Positions 1-6,220 are shown, counted from the stretch's first letter. The stretch: DNA of 8,832 nt from Clostridiales bacterium (GCA_009778415.1 WRJV01000240.1:1-8832), one strand, 5' to 3'. The notes: a model not told the origin generated them from the sequence alone. Made by a program: numbers and translations.

Positions 1-1508
1 AGGGGCCCTTTTTCCATCGACTCACGGAGCCCTTTCTCAACGGCCGGGACGTAGTTCTTCGGAACGGAACCGCCGAACAGCTCTTCGCTGAACTCGAACT
101 CCTCCTGTGAAGGCGAGAACTTTATGTGTACGTCGCCGTACTGGCCCGCGCCGCCGGTCTGCTTCTTGTGCTTTCCTTGCACGTCTGAGCTGCCCTTGAT
201 GGTTTCCCTGTAGGGGATTTTTTGCTCTATGGTGCGGACGTCGACGCCGAATTTTTCTTTAAGCTTTGCCGTCACTATGCCAAGCTGTATTTCGCCCTGG
301 CCTCCCAGCAGCGTCTGGCGCGTCTCATAGTTCCTCTCCAGCACGAACGATGGGTCTTCTTCCATCAGTTTGTTGAGGCCTGTCCCGACTTTTTCTTCGT
401 CGCCTTTCGACTTTGGTTCTACGGCGAGGAACAGCGAGGGCGGCGGGAACTGAATTGCCGGGTACCTTATGATGTGCGCTTTGTCGCAAAGGGTGTCGCC
501 CGTCTGCGTGTATTGGAGCTTGGCAATCGCAACTATGTCGCCTGCGGACACGTTTGGCGCCTCGCCTTGGGTCTTGCCTCTAAGGAAGAAGATGGCACCC
601 AGTTTTTCGCTTTTTTCTGCCCTGGCGTTGTAAATTTCCTGGCCTTGGGAAATCTTGCCTGAAACAACTTTCGCAAGGGATATTTTCCCCAGGAACGGGT
701 CAGCTATGGTCTTGAACACAAACAGGGATGTGTGCGCCGCAGGGTCGCATTTCCTTGACGCTTCGTTGTCGTTTCCATCGACGCCTTTGTACTCTTCCAC
801 GTAAGTCGCTTGCGGCACGTATTTGATGATGGCGTCCATCATTTCTTTGATACCCTCGCCCTTTATGGCCGAGCTTACCAAGACCGGGACGATCCCGCCC
901 TCGGCAATGCCTTTGAGCAGCCCGTTGTTGAACTCCTCTTCGGTAAACTCCTCGCCGCCGAAAAACTTGTCGAGGAGTTCCTCGTCTGTCTCTGCGATGG
1001 CTTCGTTGAGTGCGTCTTTGTCGTCCAGCGTAACCACTGAAGTCCCGAATTTCCCTTTCAGGTCAGCGACGACTTGGCTGACATCCACGTTTTCCTTGTC
1101 TGTTTTGCTTATGAGGAAAATCCTCGGTATGTTGAACTGCTTGCATGAATTCCAAGCTTTTTCGGTGCCGACCTGGATACCGGACGAGGCATCGACTAAA
1201 ATAATCGCTGCTTCAACCGCCCTCAGCGCAGAATTCACTTCACCGACAAAATCGAAAAAACCTGGCGTGTCGATGAAATTGATCTTCACCTTGTTGTACT
1301 CTACCGGAACTATCGAAGTGCTGATCGAATAGCCTTTCTCTATTTCCATTTTGTCGTAGTCCGAAACCGTGTTGCCGTCCTCAACTCTTCCCAGCCTGTT
1401 CACAACTCCCGTCGCAAGCAGCGCGGCTTCAATGAATGTTGTCTTTCCACAGCCTCCGTGGCCGAGAAGCGCGACATTCCTGATCGTATCGCTTGTATAG
1501 CCTTTCAT
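1..1508 (-). CDS. fusA: EF-G2-like translational GTPase, 3' end cut by window
   Basis: This is a translational GTPase of the elongation factor G family; 502 codons are visible of an expected 680 to 690, and the C-terminus lies beyond base 1. Seen: P-loop GHGGCGKT (residues 16-23), G3 DTPGFFDF (80-87), G4 SKTD (134-137), a domain II region with GQEIYNARAEKSEKLG, and the domain IV start QGKHKKQTGGAGQYGDV. The P-loop lacks the GHVDHGKT form of housekeeping EF-G, and the catalytic histidine of DTPGH is Phe84. Both traits, and the KKQTGG-GQYGDV block, match the EF-G2 subgroup (Thermus EF-G-2 type) as I recall it. The subgroup binds GTP and the ribosome, but its cellular role is poorly defined. The start at 1508 is set by GGAGGT (1516-1521), 7 nt upstream. 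It is monocistronic at its 5' end, with its own promoter. The family call is firm; the symbol fusA is used in the broad sense only. Confidence 0.95.
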   Translation of the reverse strand, partial: MKGYTSDTIRNVALLGHGGCGKTTFIEAALLATGVVNRLGRVEDGNTVSDYDKMEIEKGYSISTSIVPVEYNKVKINFIDTPGFFDFVGEVNSALRAVEAAIILVDASSGIQVGTEKAWNSCKQFNIPRIFLISKTDKENVDVSQVVADLKGKFGTSVVTLDDKDALNEAIAETDEELLDKFFGGEEFTEEEFNNGLLKGIAEGGIVPVLVSSAIKGEGIKEMMDAIIKYVPQATYVEEYKGVDGNDNEASRKCDPAAHTSLFVFKTIADPFLGKISLAKVVSGKISQGQEIYNARAEKSEKLGAIFFLRGKTQGEAPNVSAGDIVAIAKLQYTQTGDTLCDKAHIIRYPAIQFPPPSLFLAVEPKSKGDEEKVGTGLNKLMEEDPSFVLERNYETRQTLLGGQGEIQLGIVTAKLKEKFGVDVRTIEQKIPYRETIKGSSDVQGKHKKQTGGAGQYGDVHIKFSPSQEEFEFSEELFGGSVPKNYVPAVEKGLRESMEKGP

Positions 1509-1531
1509 ATATCAGACCTCCAATTTATTTT

Positions 1532-1545
1532 TTACAGAATTGTAA
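1532..1545. repeat. Palindrome over the predicted transcription start of the EF-G2-like gene
   Basis: The inverted repeat TTACA-GAAT-TGTAA begins three bases downstream of the -10 box, so it would cover the transcription start. It may be an operator or a weak 5' UTR hairpin. A related palindrome lies at 1596-1608. The region is AT-rich, so chance cannot be excluded. Confidence 0.4.
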
Positions 1546-1547
1546 GT

Positions 1548-1576
1548 ATTATACCATTGACGTGGAAAAATAGCAA
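1548..1576 (-). promoter_or_regulatory. Sigma-A-type promoter of the EF-G2-like gene
   Basis: On the minus strand, -35 TTGCTA (1571-1576) and -10 TATAAT (1548-1553) are separated by exactly 17 bp. This is a near-consensus vegetative promoter, 39 nt upstream of the start codon. The 119-bp gap it sits in (1509-1628) is otherwise AT-rich and non-coding, with no clear terminator for the gene upstream. Confidence 0.8.
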
Positions 1577-1595
1577 ATACTATAACGCAAAATCT

Positions 1596-1608
1596 TACAA
1601 AATTTGTA
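1596..1608. repeat. Second palindrome upstream of the -35 box
   Basis: The inverted repeat TACAAA-A-TTTGTA has six-base arms. It shares the TTACA/TGTA half-sites with the palindrome at 1532-1545. The two centres are about 63 bp apart, close to six helical turns, and they bracket the promoter. No known regulator is assigned. Confidence 0.35.
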
Positions 1609-1628
1609 TGGCGCAATATATTTCACGC

Positions 1629-2090
1629 TTAGTCGCCTATTTTTCTCTTTTTTAAAACGTATTGTTTGAGAATCAGCGTGCCTGTCAGAGCTACGCAAAA
1701 CCGACATGACAGCGTTACCAGGGGGTTGACGCCGATCACCCAGAATATGAGTGTCGTCTCGACAATGCCGTGGAATGGCACGAGGAAGCACATGCAAAGG
1801 AATATGTCGTCTCTTGAAAGGCCGTATTTTTCCCTGGCAAAGACGATGGCGCCGGCACCGTAGGAAACCCCCGCGAACACCCCAATAAGCAGCGGTATCA
1901 GGCTGTCTTTTGACACGCCCATGAAGTCCGTCAGCCATTTGGTCTTCTTGCTCAGCTTTTCAAGCCATTTGTAGTCTGTCATGATCTGAAGCGCTACCAT
2001 CAAGGGTATGATGACAATCACCAGCGACTTTATGATGCCCAGGCTCCCCAGCAGGCCTTCTTTCAATACTTCAAGCGTCCATTCTACCAT
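1629..2090 (-). CDS. Gate-domain (nucleoside recognition) membrane protein, second half-subunit
   Basis: This 153-residue protein is a strongly hydrophobic integral membrane protein of the Gate/nucleoside-recognition superfamily (PF07670), the fold shared by SpmA, SpmB and the FeoB channel region. Seen: hydrophobic segments near residues 15-36, 62-82, 95-117 and 122-146, with the motifs PLLIGVFAGVSYGAGAI and PFHGIVETTLIFWVIG. The C-terminal KKRK is positively charged. The start ATG overlaps the stop of the upstream Gate gene by 7 nt (ATGGTAG), so translation is probably coupled and the two proteins probably work as a heteromer. The solute is unknown; the domain name does not prove nucleoside transport. 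I chose this frame over an overlapping one at 1549-1938 because it has the membrane pattern and the coupled start. Confidence 0.85.
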   Translation of the reverse strand: MVEWTLEVLKEGLLGSLGIIKSLVIVIIPLMVALQIMTDYKWLEKLSKKTKWLTDFMGVSKDSLIPLLIGVFAGVSYGAGAIVFAREKYGLSRDDIFLCMCFLVPFHGIVETTLIFWVIGVNPLVTLSCRFCVALTGTLILKQYVLKKRKIGD

Positions 2091-2518
2091 AGCTTAAGCA
2101 CCGCCCCGATTGCGCCAAGGCAAAGCCCCAAGGCGATTGACGCAGCCACCCTGTACGAAACGAAAAACGTGATGCTCATCCCCATCCTCTTGAGGATTGC
2201 AGCCTCCACGACGACAGAATGGGAAAGCAGCGTCATGACCGCCACCACCGTAACGGCAAACCCCGCTAGATTGACCGCTTTCATGGCTGCAATGACGCCG
2301 TATTCGTCGAGCGCTATCCCTGTGATAAGCGGCACCGCAGCTTCGCCCGGCAGGTGAAACGCCCCCATCAGCGGCGCAAAAACAGACGCCAGCCAGTCCA
2401 TGGCAGGGGTGTGCTTCAGCACAGTGATGAACAGGTACACCGGGACGATCACCTTTATCAGGAACCAGCAGCATTTGATTCCGCTTATTATGCCGCTTTT
2501 AATGGATTTTATCAGCAT
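2084..2518 (-). CDS. Gate-domain (nucleoside recognition) membrane protein, first half-subunit
   Basis: This 144-residue integral membrane protein of the Gate superfamily is the partner of the next gene downstream. Seen: about four hydrophobic segments (near 15-35, 58-75, 82-103 and 115-142), with LPGEAAVPLITGIALDEYG and LLSHSVVVEAAILKRMG. The H-x-V-V-E block mirrors H-G-I-V-E in the downstream partner, suggesting that the pair are two halves of one ancestral fold. An upstream in-frame start would add a 14-residue Arg-rich stretch. I reject that start because AAGGAG at 2529-2534 sits 10 nt before the ATG at 2518 and the added residues are simply the translated binding site. The gene begins 44 nt after the ATPase stop, so both Gate genes may be read from the ATPase promoter. 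No promoter is seen in that gap. Confidence 0.85.
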   Translation of the reverse strand: MLIKSIKSGIISGIKCCWFLIKVIVPVYLFITVLKHTPAMDWLASVFAPLMGAFHLPGEAAVPLITGIALDEYGVIAAMKAVNLAGFAVTVVAVMTLLSHSVVVEAAILKRMGMSITFFVSYRVAASIALGLCLGAIGAVLKLW

Positions 2519-2528
2519 TTCCTTGTCT

Positions 2529-2534
2529 CTCCTT
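2529..2534 (-). promoter_or_regulatory. Ribosome binding site deciding the start of the first Gate gene
   Basis: AAGGAG on the minus strand, 10 nt from the ATG at 2518, fixes that start over the longer in-frame start at 2560, which would place this site inside the coding region. Confidence 0.7.
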
Positions 2535-2562
2535 CTTCTCCGGCTAGTGTGCCGCCGCAAAG

Positions 2563-3915
2563 CTACAAGAACGGGGTCATGTACACGGGCAGGTACACAA
2601 AACCGTCCTCCACTTTCAAATCGCCTGTGTGCAGCACATATGGCGTATGCAATTGCGCATGGTATTTTTCCCTAAACTTCCTGATGGATGTCAGCGTATA
2701 GTTCTTGCTCGATTTGACTTCGATCGGGGAAATGTTGTGCCGGCTGCCTATCCTGTCCTTTGCTGTCAGAAAGTCTATCTCCATTCTTGAACTAGGGTCG
2801 TTTCTGTCAGAATTTGAATAGAAGTAAAGTTTGTGGCCGGAGCAGGCCAGCATTTGCGCCACGATGTTTTCCACAATCATACCTTTGTTGACCTCCAGTT
2901 TGTCAAACAGCAGTTTCTTGTAGATTTCTTCCGTTGCCATGCCCTTCTCGTCGAAAGCGTGACTGATGAGCAGCCCCGTATCAGCCATGTAGCACTTAAG
3001 CGTGAGCCTGTCCGTGTTCAGCTTAAGCCCTATGCTCGGCTCTGTGGAGTTGTACGCGGTATTGATGATCATGGCGTCGTCGAGCCAAAACAGCGCATCC
3101 TCGTAGTCGCGGAACCGAGCTTCTTTCTTAATGGAAGAGAGCTTGAACTTTTTCTCGTGCCTCTTTAGCTGCGCCGGGATATCGTCAAAAATGCTGACAA
3201 CTTTCATTTCGTACCCGCTTGCGTACTTGGAAATGTCAGCCCGGTACAGCGCGAGGATGTCCCGCTTGACCTGATCTGTTTTCTCAAAATCGCGGGTTGC
3301 CGTGTACTCAGCCACCGCCTGGGGCATGCCTCCGACAATCATGTATTGCCTGAACAAGTCCATCGCTTTCCGGTGCATCGCCTGCCCGAGCGGCTTCATT
3401 TCCACGAAATGCTTGTTTGTGACAGGCACCAGCGTCTCATTTCCCATAGCCCAGAGGAATTCCTCAAAGTCCATTGGGTGCATCTTGACATGGCGCTCCT
3501 CTGACGGAATAACAATGTCCTTTACGTTCTTTTTTATTGAGACAATGGAACCTGTCTCAATGTAATCGAATCTGCCGTCTGCAACAAGATACTTGATGGC
3601 AGCGCGGGCACGGGGAAAAAGCTGCACTTCGTCAAAAATGATCAGCGACTCTCGCTCGTAAAGCTTTGTGTTGTAATAGCCGGAAAGGTACAAAAAGAAC
3701 GTGTCCAAGTCGTTTAGGTGATTTTTGAACAGATCTAGAACGTCACCGCTAGTATTGTTAAAGTCGACGAGAATGAAGGACTTGTACTCAGCTTTGGCAA
3801 ATTCCAAGGCTATGAAGCTTTTCCCAACGCGGCGGGCACCGTCAATCAGCAACGCAGACCTGCCGGAACTGTCCCTTTTCCAATCGAGGAGTTTGTCGTA
3901 TATTTTTCTTTTCAT
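2563..3915 (-). CDS. AAA-type ATPase with DUF4143 C-terminal domain
   Basis: This 450-residue protein is typical in length for the AAA_14 plus DUF4143 family, which is common in anaerobes and often present in several copies per genome; its function is unproven. Seen: Walker A GARRVGKS (residues 26-33), Walker B SLIIFDEVQ (90-98, with D95 and E96), a sensor-like ETGS (120-123), and HPMDFEEFLWAMG, a family hallmark. The C-terminal part has Asp381, then Glu399-Val-Lys401 in PIEVKSSK, a PD-(D/E)XK nuclease-like arrangement. The start is the ATG at 3915, because MKRKIYDKLLDWK is the usual N-terminus of the family. A TTG at 3954 would add 13 residues translated from hairpin sequence. No good Shine-Dalgarno precedes either start, which is unusual in this window. 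It has its own promoter at 3996-4024. The gene may be part of an accessory insert. Confidence 0.9.
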   Translation of the reverse strand: MKRKIYDKLLDWKRDSSGRSALLIDGARRVGKSFIALEFAKAEYKSFILVDFNNTSGDVLDLFKNHLNDLDTFFLYLSGYYNTKLYERESLIIFDEVQLFPRARAAIKYLVADGRFDYIETGSIVSIKKNVKDIVIPSEERHVKMHPMDFEEFLWAMGNETLVPVTNKHFVEMKPLGQAMHRKAMDLFRQYMIVGGMPQAVAEYTATRDFEKTDQVKRDILALYRADISKYASGYEMKVVSIFDDIPAQLKRHEKKFKLSSIKKEARFRDYEDALFWLDDAMIINTAYNSTEPSIGLKLNTDRLTLKCYMADTGLLISHAFDEKGMATEEIYKKLLFDKLEVNKGMIVENIVAQMLACSGHKLYFYSNSDRNDPSSRMEIDFLTAKDRIGSRHNISPIEVKSSKNYTLTSIRKFREKYHAQLHTPYVLHTGDLKVEDGFVYLPVYMTPFL

Positions 3916-3936
3916 GAACCATGGCCGCTTTCTAAC

Positions 3937-3965
3937 GTGGGCTGTCGCCCACAACCCCGATGGGG
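3937..3965. repeat. Two adjacent GC-rich hairpins in the leader of the ATPase gene
   Basis: Reading the minus strand, CCCC-ATC-GGGG (3955-3965) is followed after two bases by GTGGGC-GACA-GCCCAC (3937-3952), a perfect 6-bp stem with a 4-nt loop. Both lie between the predicted promoter and the ATG at 3915. They stand out against AT-rich surroundings. They could control translation of a gene without a clear ribosome binding site, or be a copy of a dispersed small repeat. Confidence 0.55.
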
Positions 3966-3995
3966 ATTACACGTTTTCGCGTTTTTTCACGACCA

Positions 3996-4024
3996 ATTGT
4001 AACACGTATTCAAGATTTTATCAA
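3996..4024 (-). promoter_or_regulatory. Predicted promoter of the ATPase gene
   Basis: On the minus strand, -35 TTGATA (4019-4024) and -10 TACAAT (3996-4001) are 17 bp apart; each box differs from consensus by one base. The -35 box overlaps the TGA stop (4021-4023) of the decayed upstream reading frame. The leader to the ATPase ATG would be about 75 nt and contain both hairpins. Confidence 0.65.
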
Positions 4025-4449
4025 GCTGGTTTTTGCACGAAATCAAGATTTTTGCAAATCGACCCAAAGCTGGGCTCTGTTTCGTTCAAACGCTTGAATA
4101 AAGCAATTTCAGCGTCTTCCCTGGCCAGGCTTCGTGTCCAAAAACGCTTCTCGTTACGCTTGATGATGATAATGGAGTCATTTGAAATAAAATGGACAAC
4201 CCCTTCTGTGTTAACCTGCGACATCCCCACAGGGTAACGCAAATTTTCTCCGATTTGCTCAAGAACTAATTCCAGTGACATATCGCGATTGCCAATATCC
4301 CAACCGTCTGTATTATCTGCCGGGAAAAACTCAACCACGGCCATCGAAGCAAATATGTCTATATAATTTGCTTTTATCCAAGATAAATCTTTATTATCAG
4401 CAGCAGGCTTGCAACCATCGCTGTTAATTGGATCATAGAAAAGTGTATA
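4021..4449 (-). pseudogene. Orphan C-terminal fragment, probably of the decayed restriction-modification locus
   Basis: This is an open frame of 142 codons with protein-like composition but no start at its left end in translation. It opens directly after a TGA (4450-4452) with YTLFYDPINSDG and continues through NKDLSWIKANYIDIFASM. It ends ..NLDFVQKPA-TGA. The first internal ATG is at 4344 and would give 107 residues (MAVVEFFPADNTDGWDIGN), but the 35 codons before it read as equally good protein. The frame follows the methylase fragment by a frame change, so it is either the C-terminus of that polypeptide after an internal deletion or the tail of a neighbouring lost gene. I do not recognise the family. 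It has no Shine-Dalgarno and no membrane segment, and contains a charged region KRNEKRFWTRSLAREDAEIALFK in two parts around residues 95-117 of the frame. Expression is doubtful. Confidence 0.55.
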
Positions 4450-5105
4450 TCATATTTCGTAAGAAACACTGCTCCAACCCAGATGTTCTGTCCGATGCTA
4501 TCAGGATTACTGTCTGTTGCCAGCAGTGTCGGCAGCTTGTTGCCTTGCGCAATTTGTTCGATAATTGCCGGCGTGGGTAGATAATGGAGCAACGCCAAGC
4601 ATAAACTGAATGCTGCAATTCTTGCTGCTTCCTCGTTTACTTCAATCCCTGCGATCTGATCACTTAGTATTTTTTTAAGCGTTTTAAAGTCAAGCCGTTC
4701 TCCATTTTTGTTCCACTCGTACCGCACAATCCGCCTAAAGGCTTCCACCAGAAAGATGCCCGAACCGCAGGCTGGATCTAACACTCGCGACTGTTTGACC
4801 AGCTCTTCTGTTGTCAGTACCCGAGACTCTGTCAATTCGGCCAGCACCGAGGGGGTGTAATACGCCCCGTCACGCCGGGCTTTTTTTTGTCTGTCCTCGC
4901 TGTAAAATTCTTCATATATCGAGCTGATGAGATCCAGTGGAACGACATCAAAATTGTAAGAATAAAAGAATATGTGCTTTTGAATGCCCGCATCCCCATA
5001 CAGCAAATCCTGTATCAATGTTAAGTGCTCTTGCGTTACGTTTTTTTCTTCTTCGTCAACGCCGGGAAACATGTCTCCACTCCGGGTTTTGGCTGGCAAT
5101 TTCAA
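4374..5105 (-). pseudogene. Truncated adenine-specific DNA methylase core (type II/IIG-like), frameshifted
   Basis: This is the middle of an N6-adenine DNA methyltransferase of the Eco57I/type IIG-like class. Seen: the EHLTLIQDLLYGD and FDVVPLDLISSIYEEF blocks, RDGAYYTPSVLAELTESRVL (the conserved YYTP region), and SAM-binding motif I VLDPACGSGIFLVEAFRR, followed by IAGIEVNEEAARIAAFSL. The frame stays homologous to about LPTLLATDSN and then degrades into a hydrophobic tail (VASLLLIIKIYLG). The catalytic NPPY/F motif IV and the target recognition region are absent. The family is usually near 1000 residues, so roughly two thirds is missing. The N-terminus lies in another frame (5056-5265), and the switch falls between 5056 and 5105. 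It cannot be an active methylase as it stands. Family assignment is from motifs; the exact subtype is not certain. Confidence 0.8.
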
Positions 5106-5265
5106 GGATGTAGTCTATCGTTAAAACGCCCCGGTCTTCGAGGTAACGAATAAAAATCGAACGGCCAATCAATGCATGGGCGTACTTCAGCTTTTCACCT
5201 GACAAACCTGCCTGCATCAATTCGCTGTATATCTTGCTTAGTAGTGCATTGCCCATGATTGCCAT
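5056..5265 (-). pseudogene. N-terminal fragment of the same DNA methylase
   Basis: This is a 69-codon frame starting MAIMGNALLSKIYSELMQ, with GRSIFIRYLEDRGVL near residues 34-48. That block is characteristic of the N-terminus of type IIG-like restriction/methylase proteins. It reads well to about ASQNPEW and then ends in an out-of-frame RHVSRR and a stop. The homologous continuation (..RSGDMFPGVDEEE) is in the next frame. A frameshift, probably with loss of some sequence between 5060 and 5105, separated the two. The ATG at 5265 has only a weak GGAAT upstream. A promoter and a perfect palindrome lie just before it, so a short peptide may still be transcribed and translated. Confidence 0.7.
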
Positions 5266-5282
5266 TAATTCCGTTCTGTTTT

Positions 5283-5307
5283 TATTTTGATATACTATAT
5301 CAAAATA
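5283..5307. promoter_or_regulatory. Perfect 25-bp palindrome, probable operator of the methylase gene
   Basis: The arms TATTTTGATATA and TATATCAAAATA match perfectly for 12 bases each around a single central base. The site lies 17 nt upstream of the methylase start and contains its predicted -10 box. It has no GC stem or T-run, so it is not a terminator. It most resembles a repressor binding site, as might be expected for an autoregulated restriction-modification locus. The regulator is not visible in the window. Confidence 0.6.
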
Positions 5308-5323
5308 CTAAGGTTTTTTACAA
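5294..5323 (-). promoter_or_regulatory. Predicted promoter of the decayed methylase
   Basis: On the minus strand, -35 TTGTAA (5318-5323) and -10 TATAGT (5294-5299) are 18 bp apart. The -10 box lies in the middle of the 25-bp palindrome. The rest of the 124-bp gap between the acetyltransferase and the methylase (5266-5389) shows no gene. Confidence 0.5.
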
Positions 5324-5389
5324 GGTCGCATTTTGTGTCCGGAATATGAAAAATATAGAGAAGCCGTGTTTTATTGGGCAATTGTCCAG

Positions 5390-5995
5390 TTACATGTATT
5401 TTAAAAATTGTAAATAATGCCCACCTGCTTGGTTATGTTCGTTGTCGGGGTTATAAGAGCGTTTGCCGAATAGAACGAATCCGTTGGATTCGTAAAATTC
5501 CTTCAACTTTTGCTTGTCCTCGCATTCGAGGTAAACAATCCTGCCGCCAATAATTTCTTGCACGACACGCAGTTTTTCACAAGCCAGTTTCAGTAATTCG
5601 CCTCCCGTAATCAGATTGTGTTGTGAGTATTTGAAGTTTTTCCCTAATTGCCCAATAAGTGGGGCAGATACCGAACACAACTGTAGTTCTGGTTCGTACT
5701 TACCGAACTTTAAAATTCTCTTGAACAGCGTATTGCTGACACCCTTTTCGTTTATCTGAATATTCTTATTCGCCAACGCAAAATAGCAAGCTATAGCCAT
5801 TTTACGTTCGAATGGAGCAATAACCAAATGTGTTTGAGAAATGTGTTGCTTAGCAAATTCGATAGACTTTTCGCACAGAAAGTATTCGACGTCTCTGTTT
5901 ATTTCGCACGAAAAATCAGAGAGCGCATCCTTCGTTTGTCGCTCTCCGATTTCGTCTATCATCGTTTTGAGGTTGATTATCTTGTAGGCACTCAT
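5390..5995 (-). CDS. GNAT-family N-acetyltransferase, toxin-like
   Basis: This 201-residue cytosolic protein looks like a GCN5-related acetyltransferase, which would transfer acetyl from acetyl-CoA to an unknown acceptor. Seen: DFSCEINRDVEYFLCEKSIEF (residues 27-47, in two parts), a core THLVIAPFERKMAIACYFALANK forming the central beta strands, then APLIGQLGKNF and GGELLKLACEKL, where the acetyl-CoA binding loop and helix are expected, and GGRIVYLECEDKQKLKEFYESNGF, the typical GNAT C-terminal strand-helix with an ES-NGF end. The pattern matches a GNAT group of about 200 residues in Bacillota that I recall as sometimes annotated toxin-like. The gene begins inside the stop of a 58-residue upstream gene (ATGA overlap), which favours a toxin-antitoxin reading. 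The substrate, for example aminoacyl-tRNA, is not established. Confidence 0.8.
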   Translation of the reverse strand: MSAYKIINLKTMIDEIGERQTKDALSDFSCEINRDVEYFLCEKSIEFAKQHISQTHLVIAPFERKMAIACYFALANKNIQINEKGVSNTLFKRILKFGKYEPELQLCSVSAPLIGQLGKNFKYSQHNLITGGELLKLACEKLRVVQEIIGGRIVYLECEDKQKLKEFYESNGFVLFGKRSYNPDNEHNQAGGHYLQFLKYM

Positions 5996-6168
5996 TCGTT
6001 GCCACGAAAAATAATTCGTATTTCTTCTTTCGACGCATTGGAATATTGAACTCCGACGGCGTCGTTTACTTCAGCCATTTTTTTCGCGCTTTCGAGTGCT
6101 TCGGCAAGCCGCTCTGCGTCACGATCGTTTTCAATCCTTACCTCTTTTAGGAAACTCTCTGTTGCCAT
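5992..6168 (-). CDS. Small charged protein upstream of the acetyltransferase, candidate antitoxin
   Basis: This 58-residue frame begins MATESFLKEVRIEN and ends IRIIFRGNE-TGA. The first 35 residues are rich in Glu, Lys, Arg and Ala (DRDAERLAEALESAKKM) and should form an amphipathic helix; the rest is short and polar. No helix-turn-helix or ribbon-helix-helix is evident. A strong Shine-Dalgarno GGAGGT (6175-6180) sits 6 nt before the ATG at 6168, and a near-consensus promoter lies just upstream. Its TGA overlaps the ATG of the acetyltransferase by ATGA, giving tight coupling. The small size, first position and coupling resemble an antitoxin. That role is inferred from arrangement only. Confidence 0.75.
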   Translation of the reverse strand: MATESFLKEVRIENDRDAERLAEALESAKKMAEVNDAVGVQYSNASKEEIRIIFRGNE

Positions 6169-6191
6169 ATGCTCACCTCCCGTATGCTGCT

Positions 6192-6220
6192 ATTATAACT
6201 CATTTTCAATACATCGACAA
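6192..6220 (-). promoter_or_regulatory. Promoter of the small protein-acetyltransferase pair
   Basis: On the minus strand, -35 TTGTCG (6215-6220) and -10 TATAAT (6192-6197) are 17 bp apart, ending 23 nt before the start codon at 6168. The pair is thus transcribed separately from the sulfur operon upstream. Confidence 0.75.

Noticed and set aside
222..1332. Plus-strand open frames opposite the EF-G2 gene
   Set aside because: They lie antisense to a clear EF-G reading frame and have low-complexity or Cys/Phe-rich translations with no family features.
2519..2560. N-terminal Arg-rich extension of the first Gate protein
   Set aside because: The extra 14 codons translate the Shine-Dalgarno region; the ATG at 2518 is better placed.
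3916..3954. TTG start adding 13 residues to the ATPase
   Set aside because: The added residues come from the hairpin, and the family normally begins MKRKIYD.
4433..4618. Third-frame minus-strand frame inside the methylase region
   Set aside because: Its translation is Cys/Trp/Arg-rich and unlike a methylase, while the DPACGSG frame covers most of the same bases.
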